Positions 18,203-26,007 of a DNA stretch of 36,210 nucleotides are shown piece after piece (positions within the stretch are counted from its first letter, which is position 1; every line of letters begins with the position of its first letter). Below the pieces are notes generated by a model, which did not search any database, was not told the origin of the DNA, and saw only the letters and a list, made by a program, of their open reading frames with translations. The position numbers and the translations under genes were made by a program. Location of the stretch: NCBI GenBank assembly GCA_900539655.1, contig UQCR01000073.1:1-36210 (forward strand), read 5' to 3'. Origin of the DNA: an uncultured Robinsoniella sp. (GTDB lineage Bacteria > Bacillota > Clostridia > Lachnospirales > Lachnospiraceae).

Positions 18203-18291
18203 GTGTGAAAGAAAATCGCTTACACAGTGCGAAATTCCTTCACACTATCTGTTGATGCAGTGCCGCAGACTTGTCTGTGGTATGCAGGAGG
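18202..18291 (+). repeat. inverted repeats between rsmE and the cysteine desulfurase gene
   Basis: AGTGTGAA (18202-18209) is matched by TTCACACT (18239-18246). A second hairpin, CCGCAGA/TCTGTGG with loop CTTG, lies about 15 bases further on. Neither is followed by a U-run. They may be RNA hairpins in the desulfurase leader or a weak attenuator. Confidence 0.35.
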
Positions 18292-18298
18292 GATAGAA

Positions 18299-19456
18299 AT
18301 GGAAGCATATTTAGATAATTCGGCTACTACCAGATGCCTGGAAAGTGTTAAGGACATTGTGGTAAAAACCATGATGGAGGATTATGGCAATCCGTCCTCC
18401 AAGCATCTGCGTGGAGTAAAAGCCGAGCAGTATATAAAAGAAAGCCGGGAAGCAATTGCCAAAACAATGAAGGTGAATGAAAAAGAGATATTCTTTACTT
18501 CCGGAGGAACAGAATCCAATAACTGGGCAATCATTGGTGCGGCAATGGCGAATAAGCGTGCGGGAATGCATGTAATTACTACGGCAATTGAGCATCCGGC
18601 GGTAATACAGCCTATGCAGTATCTGGCGGAGCAGGGCTTTCGAATCAGTTATATTCCTGTGGGCAGGGACGGAAAAACAGATCTGGATGCCCTTGAAAAA
18701 GCCATTTGTGATGAGACGATTTTAATTTCCGCCATGTATGTAAATAATGAGGTGGGAGCGGTTCAGCCATTGGAAGAAATATCTGCTTTGATTAAAAAGA
18801 AAAAGCCTGGCATACTTTTTCATGTGGATGCCATACAGGCATATGGGAAGTACCGCATTCTGCCAAAGAAGATGGGAATAGACATGCTGTCCGTAAGCGC
18901 TCATAAAATCCATGGGCCAAAAGGCGTGGGCTTTTTATATGTCAATGAAAAAGTGAAGATAAAACCTCTTATTCTGGGAGGGGGACAGCAAAAAGGAATG
19001 CGCTCCGGAACGGATAATGTACCGGGGATTGCAGGACTTGGCATGGCTGCAAAAGAAGCATATACAGGATTTGAAGAAAAGGTGAGCCATTTGTACCGGC
19101 TCAAAGAGTTGTTTGCCAATGGAGTCAGAGAAATACCGGATACCGTGATTAACAGTCCGGACGGCGTACTTGGCGCTCCCCAGATTGTAAGTGTAAGCTT
19201 TCGGGGGATCCGAAGTGAGGTACTGCTTCATTCGTTGGAGGAAAAGGAGATATATGTATCTTCCGGTTCCGCATGTTCTTCCAATAAGAAGCTGCCAATC
19301 AGCACCGTATTAAAAGAGATCGGTCTGGAAAAAGACCTGTTGGAAACAACAGTCAGGTTTAGCTTCAGCCATTTTACAACAGAGGAAGAAATTGCGTATT
19401 GTCTGGAAGAGTTAAAGAAGATTGTGCCTGTTCTGAGGAAATACTCCAGGCATTAG
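18299..19456 (+). CDS. cysteine desulfurase, NifS/IscS-like, partner of ThiI
   Basis: PLP-dependent enzyme (385 aa) that removes sulfur from L-cysteine as a protein-bound persulfide. The ATG at 18299, with GGAGGG upstream, gives MEAYLDNSATTRCLESV, the family N-terminus. Other motifs are FTSGGTESNNWAI, the PLP lysine Lys203 in SVSAHKIHGPKGVGF, and active Cys326 in SSGSACSSNKK. It lies directly upstream of thiI, as NifZ does in Bacillus subtilis, where the desulfurase supplies sulfur to a ThiI without a rhodanese domain. That function is the best guess here. A general Fe-S role cannot be excluded, but no scaffold gene lies nearby. Confidence 0.92.
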   Translation: MEAYLDNSATTRCLESVKDIVVKTMMEDYGNPSSKHLRGVKAEQYIKESREAIAKTMKVNEKEIFFTSGGTESNNWAIIGAAMANKRAGMHVITTAIEHPAVIQPMQYLAEQGFRISYIPVGRDGKTDLDALEKAICDETILISAMYVNNEVGAVQPLEEISALIKKKKPGILFHVDAIQAYGKYRILPKKMGIDMLSVSAHKIHGPKGVGFLYVNEKVKIKPLILGGGQQKGMRSGTDNVPGIAGLGMAAKEAYTGFEEKVSHLYRLKELFANGVREIPDTVINSPDGVLGAPQIVSVSFRGIRSEVLLHSLEEKEIYVSSGSACSSNKKLPISTVLKEIGLEKDLLETTVRFSFSHFTTEEEIAYCLEELKKIVPVLRKYSRH

Positions 19457-19468
19457 TAGCTGTCTGAA

Positions 19469-19517
19469 ATTCATACTGCTTAAGCACGCTGCTTAAACCT
19501 CGGGTCGGTATGGGAAT
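19469..19517 (+). promoter_or_regulatory. hairpin in the thiI leader
   Basis: TTAAGCA-CGC-TGCTTAA (19480-19496) is a perfect 7-bp hairpin. It is enclosed by ATTCATAC (19469-19476) facing GTATGGGAAT (19508-19517). It sits between the desulfurase and thiI without a U-run, so it could be an RNA processing or regulatory structure. The function is unknown. Confidence 0.35.
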
Positions 19518-19558
19518 CAAATACATGTTTTAATATTAAGAGATAGATAGGAGAAAAG

Positions 19559-20737
19559 ATGTTTAAAGCATTTTTAATAAAATACGGAGAAATAGGAATC
19601 AAGGGTAAAAACCGTTATTTATTTGAAGACGCACTGGTAAAGCAGATCCGCCATGCGTTAAAGGAAGTGGAAGGTGAGTTTCTCGTTCATAAGGAACAAG
19701 GGAGGATCTATGTGGACTGCATGAGCGTCTTTGATTTTGAAGAAACTGTAGAGGCGCTGCAGCGGGTATTTGGGATCGTAGGTATCTGTCCGGTCGTTAA
19801 GATAGACGACGAAGGGTTTGACAGTCTTGCAAGTGATGTGATTGATTATGTGTCACAGGTACATCCCGGTAACAATCAGACCTTTAAAGTAAATGCCAGA
19901 AGAGCGCGTAAAAACTACCCCATGACATCCATGGAGTTAAACTGTGATCTGGGAGAACGGATTCTGGAAGCATTTGACGGTATGAAAGTTGATGTCCATA
20001 AACCGGAAATACTGCTGAATGTGGAAATTCGCGAGAAAATCTATATTTATTCTAAGATTATACCAGGACCCGGAGGAATGCCGGTAGGAACCAACGGCAA
20101 AGCAATGCTGCTTCTGTCCGGCGGAATAGACAGCCCGGTTGCCGGCTACATGATCTCCAAAAGAGGCGTAAAGATTGATGCGGTATATTTCCATGCACCG
20201 CCTTATACAAGTGAACGTGCCAAACAAAAGGTTGTGGATCTGGCGAAACTGGTATCCAGGTATTCCGGACCGATTAATCTGCATGTAGTAAACTTTACGG
20301 ATATACAGCTTTATATTTATGACAAGTGCCCTCATGAAGAACTGACTATTATTATGCGCCGTTATATGATGCGTATTGCAGAGCATTTTGCAAAAGAGAC
20401 CGGTTGTCTTGGGCTGATTACGGGAGAGAGCATCGGGCAGGTGGCAAGCCAGACGATGCAGAGCCTTGCGGCTACCAACGAAGTATGTACGCTTCCTGTT
20501 TTCCGTCCGGTAATTGGATTTGACAAGCAGGAAATTGTGGATGTTTCACTGAAAATCGGAACATACGAGACTTCCATTCTTCCCTTTGAAGACTGCTGTA
20601 CTATATTTGTTGCAAAACATCCGGTTACGAAACCGAATATTAATATTATCAAACGTTCGGAAGGAAGCCTGGAAGAAAAGATAGAAGAATTAATGAAAAC
20701 CGCAATTGAAACAACGGAAACAATCTGGGTGGAATAG
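19559..20737 (+). CDS. thiI: tRNA 4-thiouridine synthase ThiI, short form
   Basis: Cytoplasmic enzyme (392 aa) that adenylates U8 of tRNA and inserts sulfur to make 4-thiouridine; in some bacteria it also serves thiamine thiazole synthesis. It starts MFKAFLIKYGEIGIKGKNR, typical of the family, then a THUMP domain to about 165. The PP-loop LLLSGGIDSPVAGYM is at about 182-196, and TGESIGQVASQTMQSL lies in the C-terminal half. There is no rhodanese domain, so sulfur should come directly from the desulfurase encoded just upstream. The start has TAGGAGAAAAG. Confidence 0.96.
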   Translation: MFKAFLIKYGEIGIKGKNRYLFEDALVKQIRHALKEVEGEFLVHKEQGRIYVDCMSVFDFEETVEALQRVFGIVGICPVVKIDDEGFDSLASDVIDYVSQVHPGNNQTFKVNARRARKNYPMTSMELNCDLGERILEAFDGMKVDVHKPEILLNVEIREKIYIYSKIIPGPGGMPVGTNGKAMLLLSGGIDSPVAGYMISKRGVKIDAVYFHAPPYTSERAKQKVVDLAKLVSRYSGPINLHVVNFTDIQLYIYDKCPHEELTIIMRRYMMRIAEHFAKETGCLGLITGESIGQVASQTMQSLAATNEVCTLPVFRPVIGFDKQEIVDVSLKIGTYETSILPFEDCCTIFVAKHPVTKPNINIIKRSEGSLEEKIEELMKTAIETTETIWVE

Positions 20738-20745
20738 AACTTGGC

Positions 20746-20815
20746 AGCCTGTTGAAAATTGCTTTCTGGCAGATGTGCATCATGCATCTTACAGAAAGCA
20801 TTTTTCAGACAGGCT
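20746..20815 (+). terminator. long imperfect hairpin after thiI
   Basis: A stem of about 30 imperfect pairs runs from AGCCTGT (20746-20752) to ACAGGCT (20809-20815). It includes TGCTTTCTG facing CAGAAAGCA and AGATG facing CATCT near the loop. The T-rich stretch after it is weak. It lies between converging genes and probably ends thiI transcription. Confidence 0.5.
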
Positions 20816-20882
20816 TCAAGATTTTGTTTCCAGGTGCTTTAGGATTTGCTTCAAGATTTGAAGAACAGATTATGGATGCAAT

Positions 20883-20914
20883 AAAAAAAGACAAACCGAA
20901 AATCGATTTGCCTT
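20883..20914 (-). terminator. terminator of the HPr-like gene
   Basis: On the minus strand, GGCAAATC pairs with GGTTTGTC across a 7-base loop with two G-U pairs, followed by CTTTTTTTATT. This is a typical intrinsic terminator, about 25 bases after the stop codon of the HPr-like gene. Confidence 0.65.
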
Positions 20915-20938
20915 TGTACTTCGTTTAATCTTATGAGA

Positions 20939-21169
20939 TTAGATGATGTATGGTTTTAAAGCAGCTAAAATGCTTTCAACATCATCTTCAGCATGGATAT
21001 TTAAGTCGATAGGTTTAGATAAATCTAAACTGAAGATACCCATGATAGATTTTGCATCGATTACGTATCTTCCTGATACAAGATCAAAATCATAATCAAA
21101 TTTTGTAATATCATTTACAAATGATTTTACTTTATCGATGGAATTTAAAGAAATCTGTACTGTCTTCAT
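20939..21169 (-). CDS. HPr-like protein without the phosphorylatable histidine
   Basis: Small HPr-fold protein (76 aa), the only minus-strand gene in the window. The second half carries the HPr regulatory-serine motif as AKSIMGIFSLDL (Ser41). However, the stretch that holds the active-site histidine in PTS HPr (GIHARPA) reads NSIDKVK, and an ungapped alignment puts Ser10 at the histidine position. It cannot pass phosphate from enzyme I in the usual way. A regulatory role like that of Bacillus Crh, which also lacks the histidine, is possible, but that is inference. It has AAGGGAGG 8 bases before the start. Confidence 0.85.
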   Translation of the reverse strand: MKTVQISLNSIDKVKSFVNDITKFDYDFDLVSGRYVIDAKSIMGIFSLDLSKPIDLNIHAEDDVESILAALKPYII

Positions 21170-21202
21170 TGGAAAAACCTCCCTTGTATTTTTGTTTCTT
21201 AT

Positions 21203-21231
21203 ATCTTACATTTTGTGGTAACAAAAGTCAA
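21203..21231 (-). promoter_or_regulatory. candidate promoter of the HPr-like gene
   Basis: Read on the minus strand: TTGACT, 17 bases, TAAGAT (-10 at 21208-21203). It is 34 bases before the start codon and divergent from mtaB. Confidence 0.5.
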
Positions 21232-21277
21232 TGCGAAAACTCACAAAGTTGGGAAGAGTTATTCGTCAAAAGTTATA

Positions 21278-21354
21278 AAATTGTACAATTTGTATGTTGA
21301 TTTTACGAAAGATTTACGAAAAGTATTTAATTGCATACAATTGTAAAGTATGCA
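21278..21354. promoter_or_regulatory. palindromes in the HPr-like/mtaB divergent region
   Basis: AAATTGTACAATTT (21278-21291) is a perfect 14-bp palindrome. TACAATTGTA (21336-21345) is a perfect 10-bp palindrome sharing the TACAATT core. TGCATAC (21332-21338) and GTATGCA (21348-21354) form an inverted repeat ending about 6 bases before the mtaB ribosome binding site. TTTACGAAA is also repeated directly at about 21302-21320. They could be operators for a dimeric regulator. No sure sigma-A promoter for mtaB was found here. Confidence 0.4.
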
Positions 21355-21372
21355 TAAGAGAAAGGTGTTAAC

Positions 21373-22680
21373 ATGAATCAAAAAACAGTAGCGCTGCATA
21401 ATCTGGGATGCAAAGTAAATGCTTATGAAACAGAAGCAATGCAGCAGATTTTACAGGAAAATGGTTATAAAATAGTTCCCTTTGAGCCGGGAGCCGATAT
21501 CTATATTATTAATACATGCACAGTGACAAATATTGCAGACCGCAAGTCCAGACAGATGCTTCATAAAGCTAAAAAAATGAATCCGGGTGCAATTGTAGTA
21601 GCTGCCGGATGTTATGTCCAGGCTTCTAAAGAAGAACTGAAAAAAGATGATGCAATTGATATCGTAATAGGAAATAACAAGAAAAAAGATCTGGTTTCTA
21701 TCCTGAAAGCTTATGAAATAAACCAGGATGAAGAGGAAGCAATTATCGATGTAAACAAGACTTCGGAATACGAAAATCTGACAATTTCCCGGACTGCAGA
21801 GCATACCAGGGCATATATCAAAGTACAGGACGGCTGCAATCAGTTCTGCAGTTATTGTATCATTCCCTACGCAAGGGGAAGAGTGCGCAGCAGGGATATT
21901 GAGGATGTAAAAGCGGAAGTGGGCAACCTTGCAAAAGCAGGTTATCAGGAAGTTGTTTTGACCGGTATCCACTTGAGCTCTTACGGAATAGATTTAGGTC
22001 TGACTTTACTGGAACTGATAGAAGAAGTTCATAAAATTGAAGGAATAAAAAGAATCCGCCTGGGTTCCCTGGAACCCCGTATCATTACGGAAGAATTTGC
22101 AAAAGAATTAAGCTCAATGACCAAGATCTGTCCGCATTTTCACCTGTCATTACAAAGCGGATGTGATGAAACATTAAGCAGAATGAACCGCCGATATGAC
22201 ACAAAAGAATTTGAAGAAAAATGTATGATTCTGCGCAAATATTTTGATCTTCCGGCACTTACCACGGATGTAATTGTTGGATTTCCGGGAGAAACAGAAG
22301 AAGAATTTAACACAACAAAAGAGTTCTTAAAAAGAATCTGTTTTTTTGAAACCCATATCTTTAAATACTCCAGGCGCAAGGGTACCAAAGCGGCAGTTAT
22401 GGAGAACCAGATTGATGAAAATGTAAAAAATATACGCAGTCAGGAACTGATCAGTTTAAATGAAGAAAACCAGACAGCATATGAAGAACGTTTTCTTGGA
22501 AGGGAAACCGAAATTCTTTTTGAAGAAAAAATAACAGTGGAAGAAAAAGAATATTATATAGGGCATACACGGGAATATATCAAGGCAGCATGTTTTGCAG
22601 ACGCTGATTATTCCAATTGCCTGATGAAAAAAACACTGCAGGGAAGACTGAAAAAACACTTGTTATTATGTGAAAATTAG
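21373..22680 (+). CDS. mtaB: tRNA t6A37 methylthiotransferase
   Basis: Radical-SAM enzyme (435 aa) that converts N6-threonylcarbamoyladenosine at tRNA position 37 to the 2-methylthio form. The N-terminal UPF0004 domain has three conserved cysteines (LHNLGCKVN, INTCTVTN, AAGCYVQ). The radical-SAM cluster is Cys155-x3-Cys159-x2-Cys162 in CNQFCSYCIIPYARGR. A C-terminal TRAM-like segment lies near 365-435. CIIPYARGRVRSR together with the length favours MtaB over MiaB or RimO. The ATG has AAAGGTG upstream. Confidence 0.94.
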   Translation: MNQKTVALHNLGCKVNAYETEAMQQILQENGYKIVPFEPGADIYIINTCTVTNIADRKSRQMLHKAKKMNPGAIVVAAGCYVQASKEELKKDDAIDIVIGNNKKKDLVSILKAYEINQDEEEAIIDVNKTSEYENLTISRTAEHTRAYIKVQDGCNQFCSYCIIPYARGRVRSRDIEDVKAEVGNLAKAGYQEVVLTGIHLSSYGIDLGLTLLELIEEVHKIEGIKRIRLGSLEPRIITEEFAKELSSMTKICPHFHLSLQSGCDETLSRMNRRYDTKEFEEKCMILRKYFDLPALTTDVIVGFPGETEEEFNTTKEFLKRICFFETHIFKYSRRKGTKAAVMENQIDENVKNIRSQELISLNEENQTAYEERFLGRETEILFEEKITVEEKEYYIGHTREYIKAACFADADYSNCLMKKTLQGRLKKHLLLCEN

Positions 22681-22733
22681 GAGAATTTCCAGGATTCAAA
22701 GAAGTAGTAAAGAAACTTTTTTGAAAAATGGGA

Positions 22734-22762
22734 TTGTAATTTTCCTTTATTTATATTAGAAT
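22734..22762 (+). promoter_or_regulatory. candidate promoter for ireB-ruvX
   Basis: TTGTAA (22734-22739), 17 bases, TAGAAT (22757-22762), 31 bases before ireB. It fits the sigma-A spacing and likely drives ireB-ruvX and perhaps the DUF1292 gene. Confidence 0.45.
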
Positions 22763-22793
22763 GGATGTAAAGTTTAATTAAGGGCGTGATAAA

Positions 22794-23057
22794 ATGGGAA
22801 AGATTAGTAATACACAATATTTTAACGTAAACTCAGACGCAGAGATCCGGGTAAAGGACGTACTGGATACCGTTTATAATGCAATGACTGAAAAAGGCTA
22901 TAATCCTGTGAATCAGATTGTAGGCTATATTATGTCAGGTGATCCGACATATATCACCAGCCATAACAATGCCAGAAGCATGATTATGAAAGTAGAACGG
23001 GACGAGCTGGTAGAAGAGTTATTAAAAGAGTATATCAAGAATAAGGCATGGCAGTAG
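22794..23057 (+). CDS. ireB: IreB-family regulatory phosphoprotein
   Basis: Small cytosolic protein (87 aa) of the UPF0297/IreB family. It starts MGKISNTQYFNVNSDAEIRVKD-like and carries the family core EKGYNPVNQIVGYIMSGDP, YITSHNNARSM and a helical end. In Enterococcus faecalis, IreB is a substrate of the PASTA kinase IreK and affects cephalosporin tolerance; Thr7 here lies in the N-terminal segment where phosphorylation occurs in that system. It is followed 7 bases later by ruvX, the standard Firmicutes order. Confidence 0.94.
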   Translation: MGKISNTQYFNVNSDAEIRVKDVLDTVYNAMTEKGYNPVNQIVGYIMSGDPTYITSHNNARSMIMKVERDELVEELLKEYIKNKAWQ

Positions 23058-23064
23058 AGACACT

Positions 23065-23502
23065 ATGAGAATAATGGGATTGGACTATGGCTCCAAAACA
23101 GTAGGTGTAGCTATCAGCGATGCTTTGGGAATTACTGCCCAGGGGATTGAAATTGTACGAAGAACGTCCGAAAACAAGCTTCGTCAGACCCTGGCCAGAA
23201 TAGAAACATTAATTCAGGAATATGAAGTCGGAAAGCTGGTGCTTGGCTTTCCTAAAAATATGAATAACACAATTGGCGACAGGGCTGAAAAATCTTTGGC
23301 ATTTAAGGAAATGCTGGAAAGAAGGACAGGTCTGGAAGTTTTCATGTGGGATGAAAGGCTTACAACCGTAGAAGCGAACCGTACTTTGATGGAAAGCAAT
23401 GTGCGAAGAGAAGACCGTAAAAAGTATGTGGATCAGCTTGCGGCTGTTTATATCTTACAGGGTTATTTAGACAGCGAGGCAATGAGAGCGAAACAAAATT
23501 AG
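23065..23502 (+). CDS. ruvX: YqgF/RuvX-family RNase H-fold protein
   Basis: Putative Holliday-junction resolvase-like protein, also linked to 16S rRNA 5'-end maturation in other bacteria (145 aa). The RNase H-fold start is MRIMGLDYGSKTVGVAISD, with an early Asp in GLDYG. LGFPKNMNNTIGDRAEKS and MWDERLTTVEANRTL follow with the expected acidic residues, and DQLAAVYILQGYL ends the fold. The ribosome binding site is weak (GTAGAGA), which suggests translational coupling to ireB. An A/G-rich repeat directly follows the stop. Confidence 0.93.
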   Translation: MRIMGLDYGSKTVGVAISDALGITAQGIEIVRRTSENKLRQTLARIETLIQEYEVGKLVLGFPKNMNNTIGDRAEKSLAFKEMLERRTGLEVFMWDERLTTVEANRTLMESNVRREDRKKYVDQLAAVYILQGYLDSEAMRAKQN

Positions 23503-23570
23503 AAGTAGAATTAGAAATAGAAACAAAATTAGAAATCGAATAAGAAACAGATTAAGAAACAGAAAGGAAG
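23490..23570 (+). repeat. A-rich low-complexity repeat after ruvX
   Basis: GAAACAAAATTAGAA occurs exactly at 23490-23504 and again at 23520-23534 (30-base period). AAGAAACAG is then repeated with a 12-base period. In a frame shifted from ruvX the stretch reads ETKLEVELEIETKLEIE before a stop at 23541. It looks like replication-slippage DNA at the 3' end of ruvX and leads into the ribosome binding site of the next gene. Confidence 0.7.
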
Positions 23571-23581
23571 CCGCACATAAA

Positions 23582-23848
23582 ATGGAAAAAATAAAATTTA
23601 CTTTTGCAGACACAGATGAGGCTGCAGAGTTTTTTGTGTTGGAACAAACACGTATAAATGGCATGAATTATATTCTAGTTACCGAATCCGATGACGAAGA
23701 AGAAGATGCGGAAGCATTTATCTTAAAAGACCTGTCAGCAGACGGGGAGCAGGATGCACTTTATGAAATCGTAGAAGATGACGAAGAACTGGAAGCAGTG
23801 TCTAAGATTTTCGGTGAAATGCTGGAAGATGTTGATCTCACGATGTAA
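23582..23848 (+). CDS. DUF1292 (YrzB-like) acidic protein
   Basis: Small, very acidic protein (88 aa) of the DUF1292 family, whose function is unknown. The family pattern is visible: an N-terminal beta segment (KIKFTFADTDEAAEFFVLEQTRINGMNYILVTES), an Asp/Glu run at about 40-48, and YEIVEDDEELEAVSKIFGEML at the end. The position after ireB and ruvX is conserved across Firmicutes and supports the identification. The ribosome binding site AAAGGAAG is about 12 bases upstream, inside the A-rich repeat. Confidence 0.88.
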   Translation: MEKIKFTFADTDEAAEFFVLEQTRINGMNYILVTESDDEEEDAEAFILKDLSADGEQDALYEIVEDDEELEAVSKIFGEMLEDVDLTM

Positions 23849-24330
23849 AGAAAATTGTACTGAATAATAGTGAATTGAATATGTGTGAATAATGGTGGAA
23901 TATGCATGATGGTTATGCATACATCGATATAAAGAAAAACAGGGCATAGCGGTGTATATAGTATTTTAAAGAATATACCCTATGTACTGTGTATAAAGAT
24001 AAGAAGAAAATGCATAAAGGCTGTGCATGCAGAAATAAAAGCGGAGCATAGCCGTGTATGTAGTATTTCAAAGAATATACCCTATATATTGTATGAAAAT
24101 GGTACGAAGAAAAATGCATAAAGGCTGTGCATGCAATCGACATTAGAGAAACAGGGGATAGCCGTGTATATAGTGTCTCAGGGAATATGCGATGTTCTGT
24201 GTAAATAAGGATACGAAAATTGCATATGCATAAGGCCTGGGCAATTGGATATATGAAGAAAAACGCGGTAAAGCTGCGTATATAAATATAGATTAAAAAT
24301 AAAACAAGTAGGCAAAGGAGGTCTAATTGA
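23849..24330. repeat. 480-bp non-coding stretch with four degenerate 102-112-bp repeats before the RNase J gene
   Basis: The gap holds no believable gene. Repeat anchors: GTATTTTAAAGAATATACCC at 23961 and its one-mismatch copy at 24063; TGCATAAAGGCTGTGCATGC at 24011 and identically at 24115, with a degenerate copy at 24227; and GTGTATA-type elements at 23952, 24054, 24164 and 24276. Units are therefore about 102, 110 and 112 bases long, the last one partial. Each unit can form small hairpins (GGTGTATAT/ATATACC; TGCAT/ATGCA). Sequence is transcribed toward rnj, and AAAGGAGG for rnj lies just after the array. No clear sigma-A promoter was seen. Confidence 0.8.
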
Positions 24331-25995
24331 TTGAAAAATATTAATAACTCAAAATTGAAAATCATTCCGCTGGGTGGTTTAGAACAGATTGGAATGAACA
24401 TTACTGCCTTTGAATTTGAAGACAGTATTATTGTTGTGGATTGCGGATTATCATTTCCGGAAGACGACATGCTGGGAATTGACCTGGTAATCCCCGATAT
24501 CACTTATCTGAAGAATAACATTCAGAAAGTAAAAGGGTTTGTGATTACCCATGGACATGAGGATCATATTGGTGCTCTGCCATATATTCTGAAAGAGATC
24601 AATGTTCCTATTTATGCAACAAAGCTGACAATCGGAATCATTGATAACAAATTAAAGGAACACAATTTACTGAAGACGACAAAGCGAAAGGTCATTAAAC
24701 ATGGACAGGCCATTAATCTGGGCGCTTTTCGTATCGAATTTATCAAAACCAACCACAGTATCGCAGACGCTTCCGCCCTGGCTATCTACTCTCCAGCAGG
24801 AACCGTGGTGCATACAGGAGATTTTAAAGTTGATTATACACCAGTATTCGGAGATGCAATTGATTTACAGAGATTCGGAGAAATTGGCAAGAAGGGCGTA
24901 TTGGCCCTGATGTGTGACAGTACTAACGCGGAAAGACCGGGTTTTACCATGTCGGAACGGACAGTAGGGAAAACTTTTGACAATATATTTGCAGAGCATA
25001 AAAATACCAGAATTATCATTGCTACGTTTGCATCCAATGTAGACAGAGTACAGCAGATCATCAATTCTGCATATAAGTACGGAAGAAAAGTAGTAGTGGA
25101 AGGAAGAAGTATGGTGAGTATCATTACCATTGCTTCCGAGTTGGGATATATCAGCATACCGGAACATACTTTAATAGATCTGGAACAGATGAAAAACTAT
25201 CCGGATGAACAGATGGTGTTAATTACTACCGGAAGCCAGGGAGAATCCATGGCTGCACTGTCCAGAATGGCTTATGATATGCATCGTAAGATCAGCATTA
25301 AACCAGGTGACACAGTAATTTTCAGTTCCAATCCAATACCGGGAAATGAGAAGGCAGTTTCGAAGGTAATCAATGAGTTATCTTTGAAGGGGGCAGATGT
25401 TATTTTCCAGGATGCGCACGTATCCGGACATGCCTGCCAGGAAGAGATTAAACTGATTTACTCTCTGGTGCGCCCGAAATATGCGATTCCGGTTCACGGC
25501 GAATACCGCCATTTGAAAGCGCAGGCTGGAATTGCGAGTAATCTGGGCATTTCCAAAGATAATATTTTTGTCTTGTCTTCTGGTGATGTATTGGAACTGG
25601 ATGACAAGCAGGCAAAGATAGTGGACAAAGTACAGACTGGGGCGATTCTGGTAGATGGCCTTGGTGTGGGCGATGTGGGAAATATTGTTCTGCGTGACAG
25701 GCAGCATCTGGCGGAAGACGGAATCCTGATCGTGGTACTGACGCTTGAAAAATACAGTAACCAGCTTCTGGCTGGTCCGGATATTGTCTCCAGGGGATTT
25801 GTATATGTAAGAGAGTCAGAGATTCTTATGGAAGAGGCAAGAAGGGTAGTAGAGGAATCTTTAGACCATTGTGCCGATAAGAATATTACAGACTGGGGCA
25901 AGATCAAAAGCTCTATCAAAGATTCCCTCAGTGACTATCTCTGGAAAAAGACAAAGCGTAACCCGATGATATTGCCAATTATTATGGAAGTATAA
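24331..25995 (+). CDS. rnj: ribonuclease J
   Basis: Metallo-beta-lactamase/beta-CASP ribonuclease (554 aa) with endonuclease and 5'-to-3' exonuclease activity in RNA decay and maturation. It starts at TTG 24331 with AAAGGAGG about 9 bases upstream. Motifs: LKIIPLGGLEQIGMN at the start; the zinc motif HGHEDH (His74, His76, Asp78, His79); VHTGDFKVD; CDSTNAERPG; beta-CASP motifs including ITTGSQGE, FSSNPIPGNE and PVHGEYRHL; C-terminal domain to LPIIMEV. The length equals RNase J1/J2. Only one copy is in the window, so J1 versus J2 is not decided. It is preceded by the repeat array and followed 12 bases later by ylbF, which suggests an RNA-decay unit. Confidence 0.96.
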   Translation: MKNINNSKLKIIPLGGLEQIGMNITAFEFEDSIIVVDCGLSFPEDDMLGIDLVIPDITYLKNNIQKVKGFVITHGHEDHIGALPYILKEINVPIYATKLTIGIIDNKLKEHNLLKTTKRKVIKHGQAINLGAFRIEFIKTNHSIADASALAIYSPAGTVVHTGDFKVDYTPVFGDAIDLQRFGEIGKKGVLALMCDSTNAERPGFTMSERTVGKTFDNIFAEHKNTRIIIATFASNVDRVQQIINSAYKYGRKVVVEGRSMVSIITIASELGYISIPEHTLIDLEQMKNYPDEQMVLITTGSQGESMAALSRMAYDMHRKISIKPGDTVIFSSNPIPGNEKAVSKVINELSLKGADVIFQDAHVSGHACQEEIKLIYSLVRPKYAIPVHGEYRHLKAQAGIASNLGISKDNIFVLSSGDVLELDDKQAKIVDKVQTGAILVDGLGVGDVGNIVLRDRQHLAEDGILIVVLTLEKYSNQLLAGPDIVSRGFVYVRESEILMEEARRVVEESLDHCADKNITDWGKIKSSIKDSLSDYLWKKTKRNPMILPIIMEV

Positions 25996-26007
25996 GGATT
26001 GATAGAT

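Noticed and set aside
18227..18298. N-terminal extension of the cysteine desulfurase
   Set aside because: The extension has no family similarity and the ATG at 18299 has GGAGGG and the expected N-terminus.
21451..21972. 173-residue minus-strand frame in mtaB
   Set aside because: It is antisense to a clear radical-SAM gene and shows no own start signals.
24010..24300. Short ATGCATAA(A)GG-type open frames in the repeats before rnj (10-19 codons)
   Set aside because: No ribosome binding sites precede them and their lengths and sequences differ between units, so leader peptides are not supported.
23849..24330. CRISPR array in the repeats before rnj
   Set aside because: Units are over 100 bp, degenerate along their full length, and there are no uniform spacers or cas genes.
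23913..24503. 196-residue minus-strand reading frame over the repeat array and the rnj start
   Set aside because: It is antisense to the RNase J start. Its apparent protein repeats follow from the DNA repeats, whose later units are not multiples of three, and it shows no ribosome binding site or family motif.
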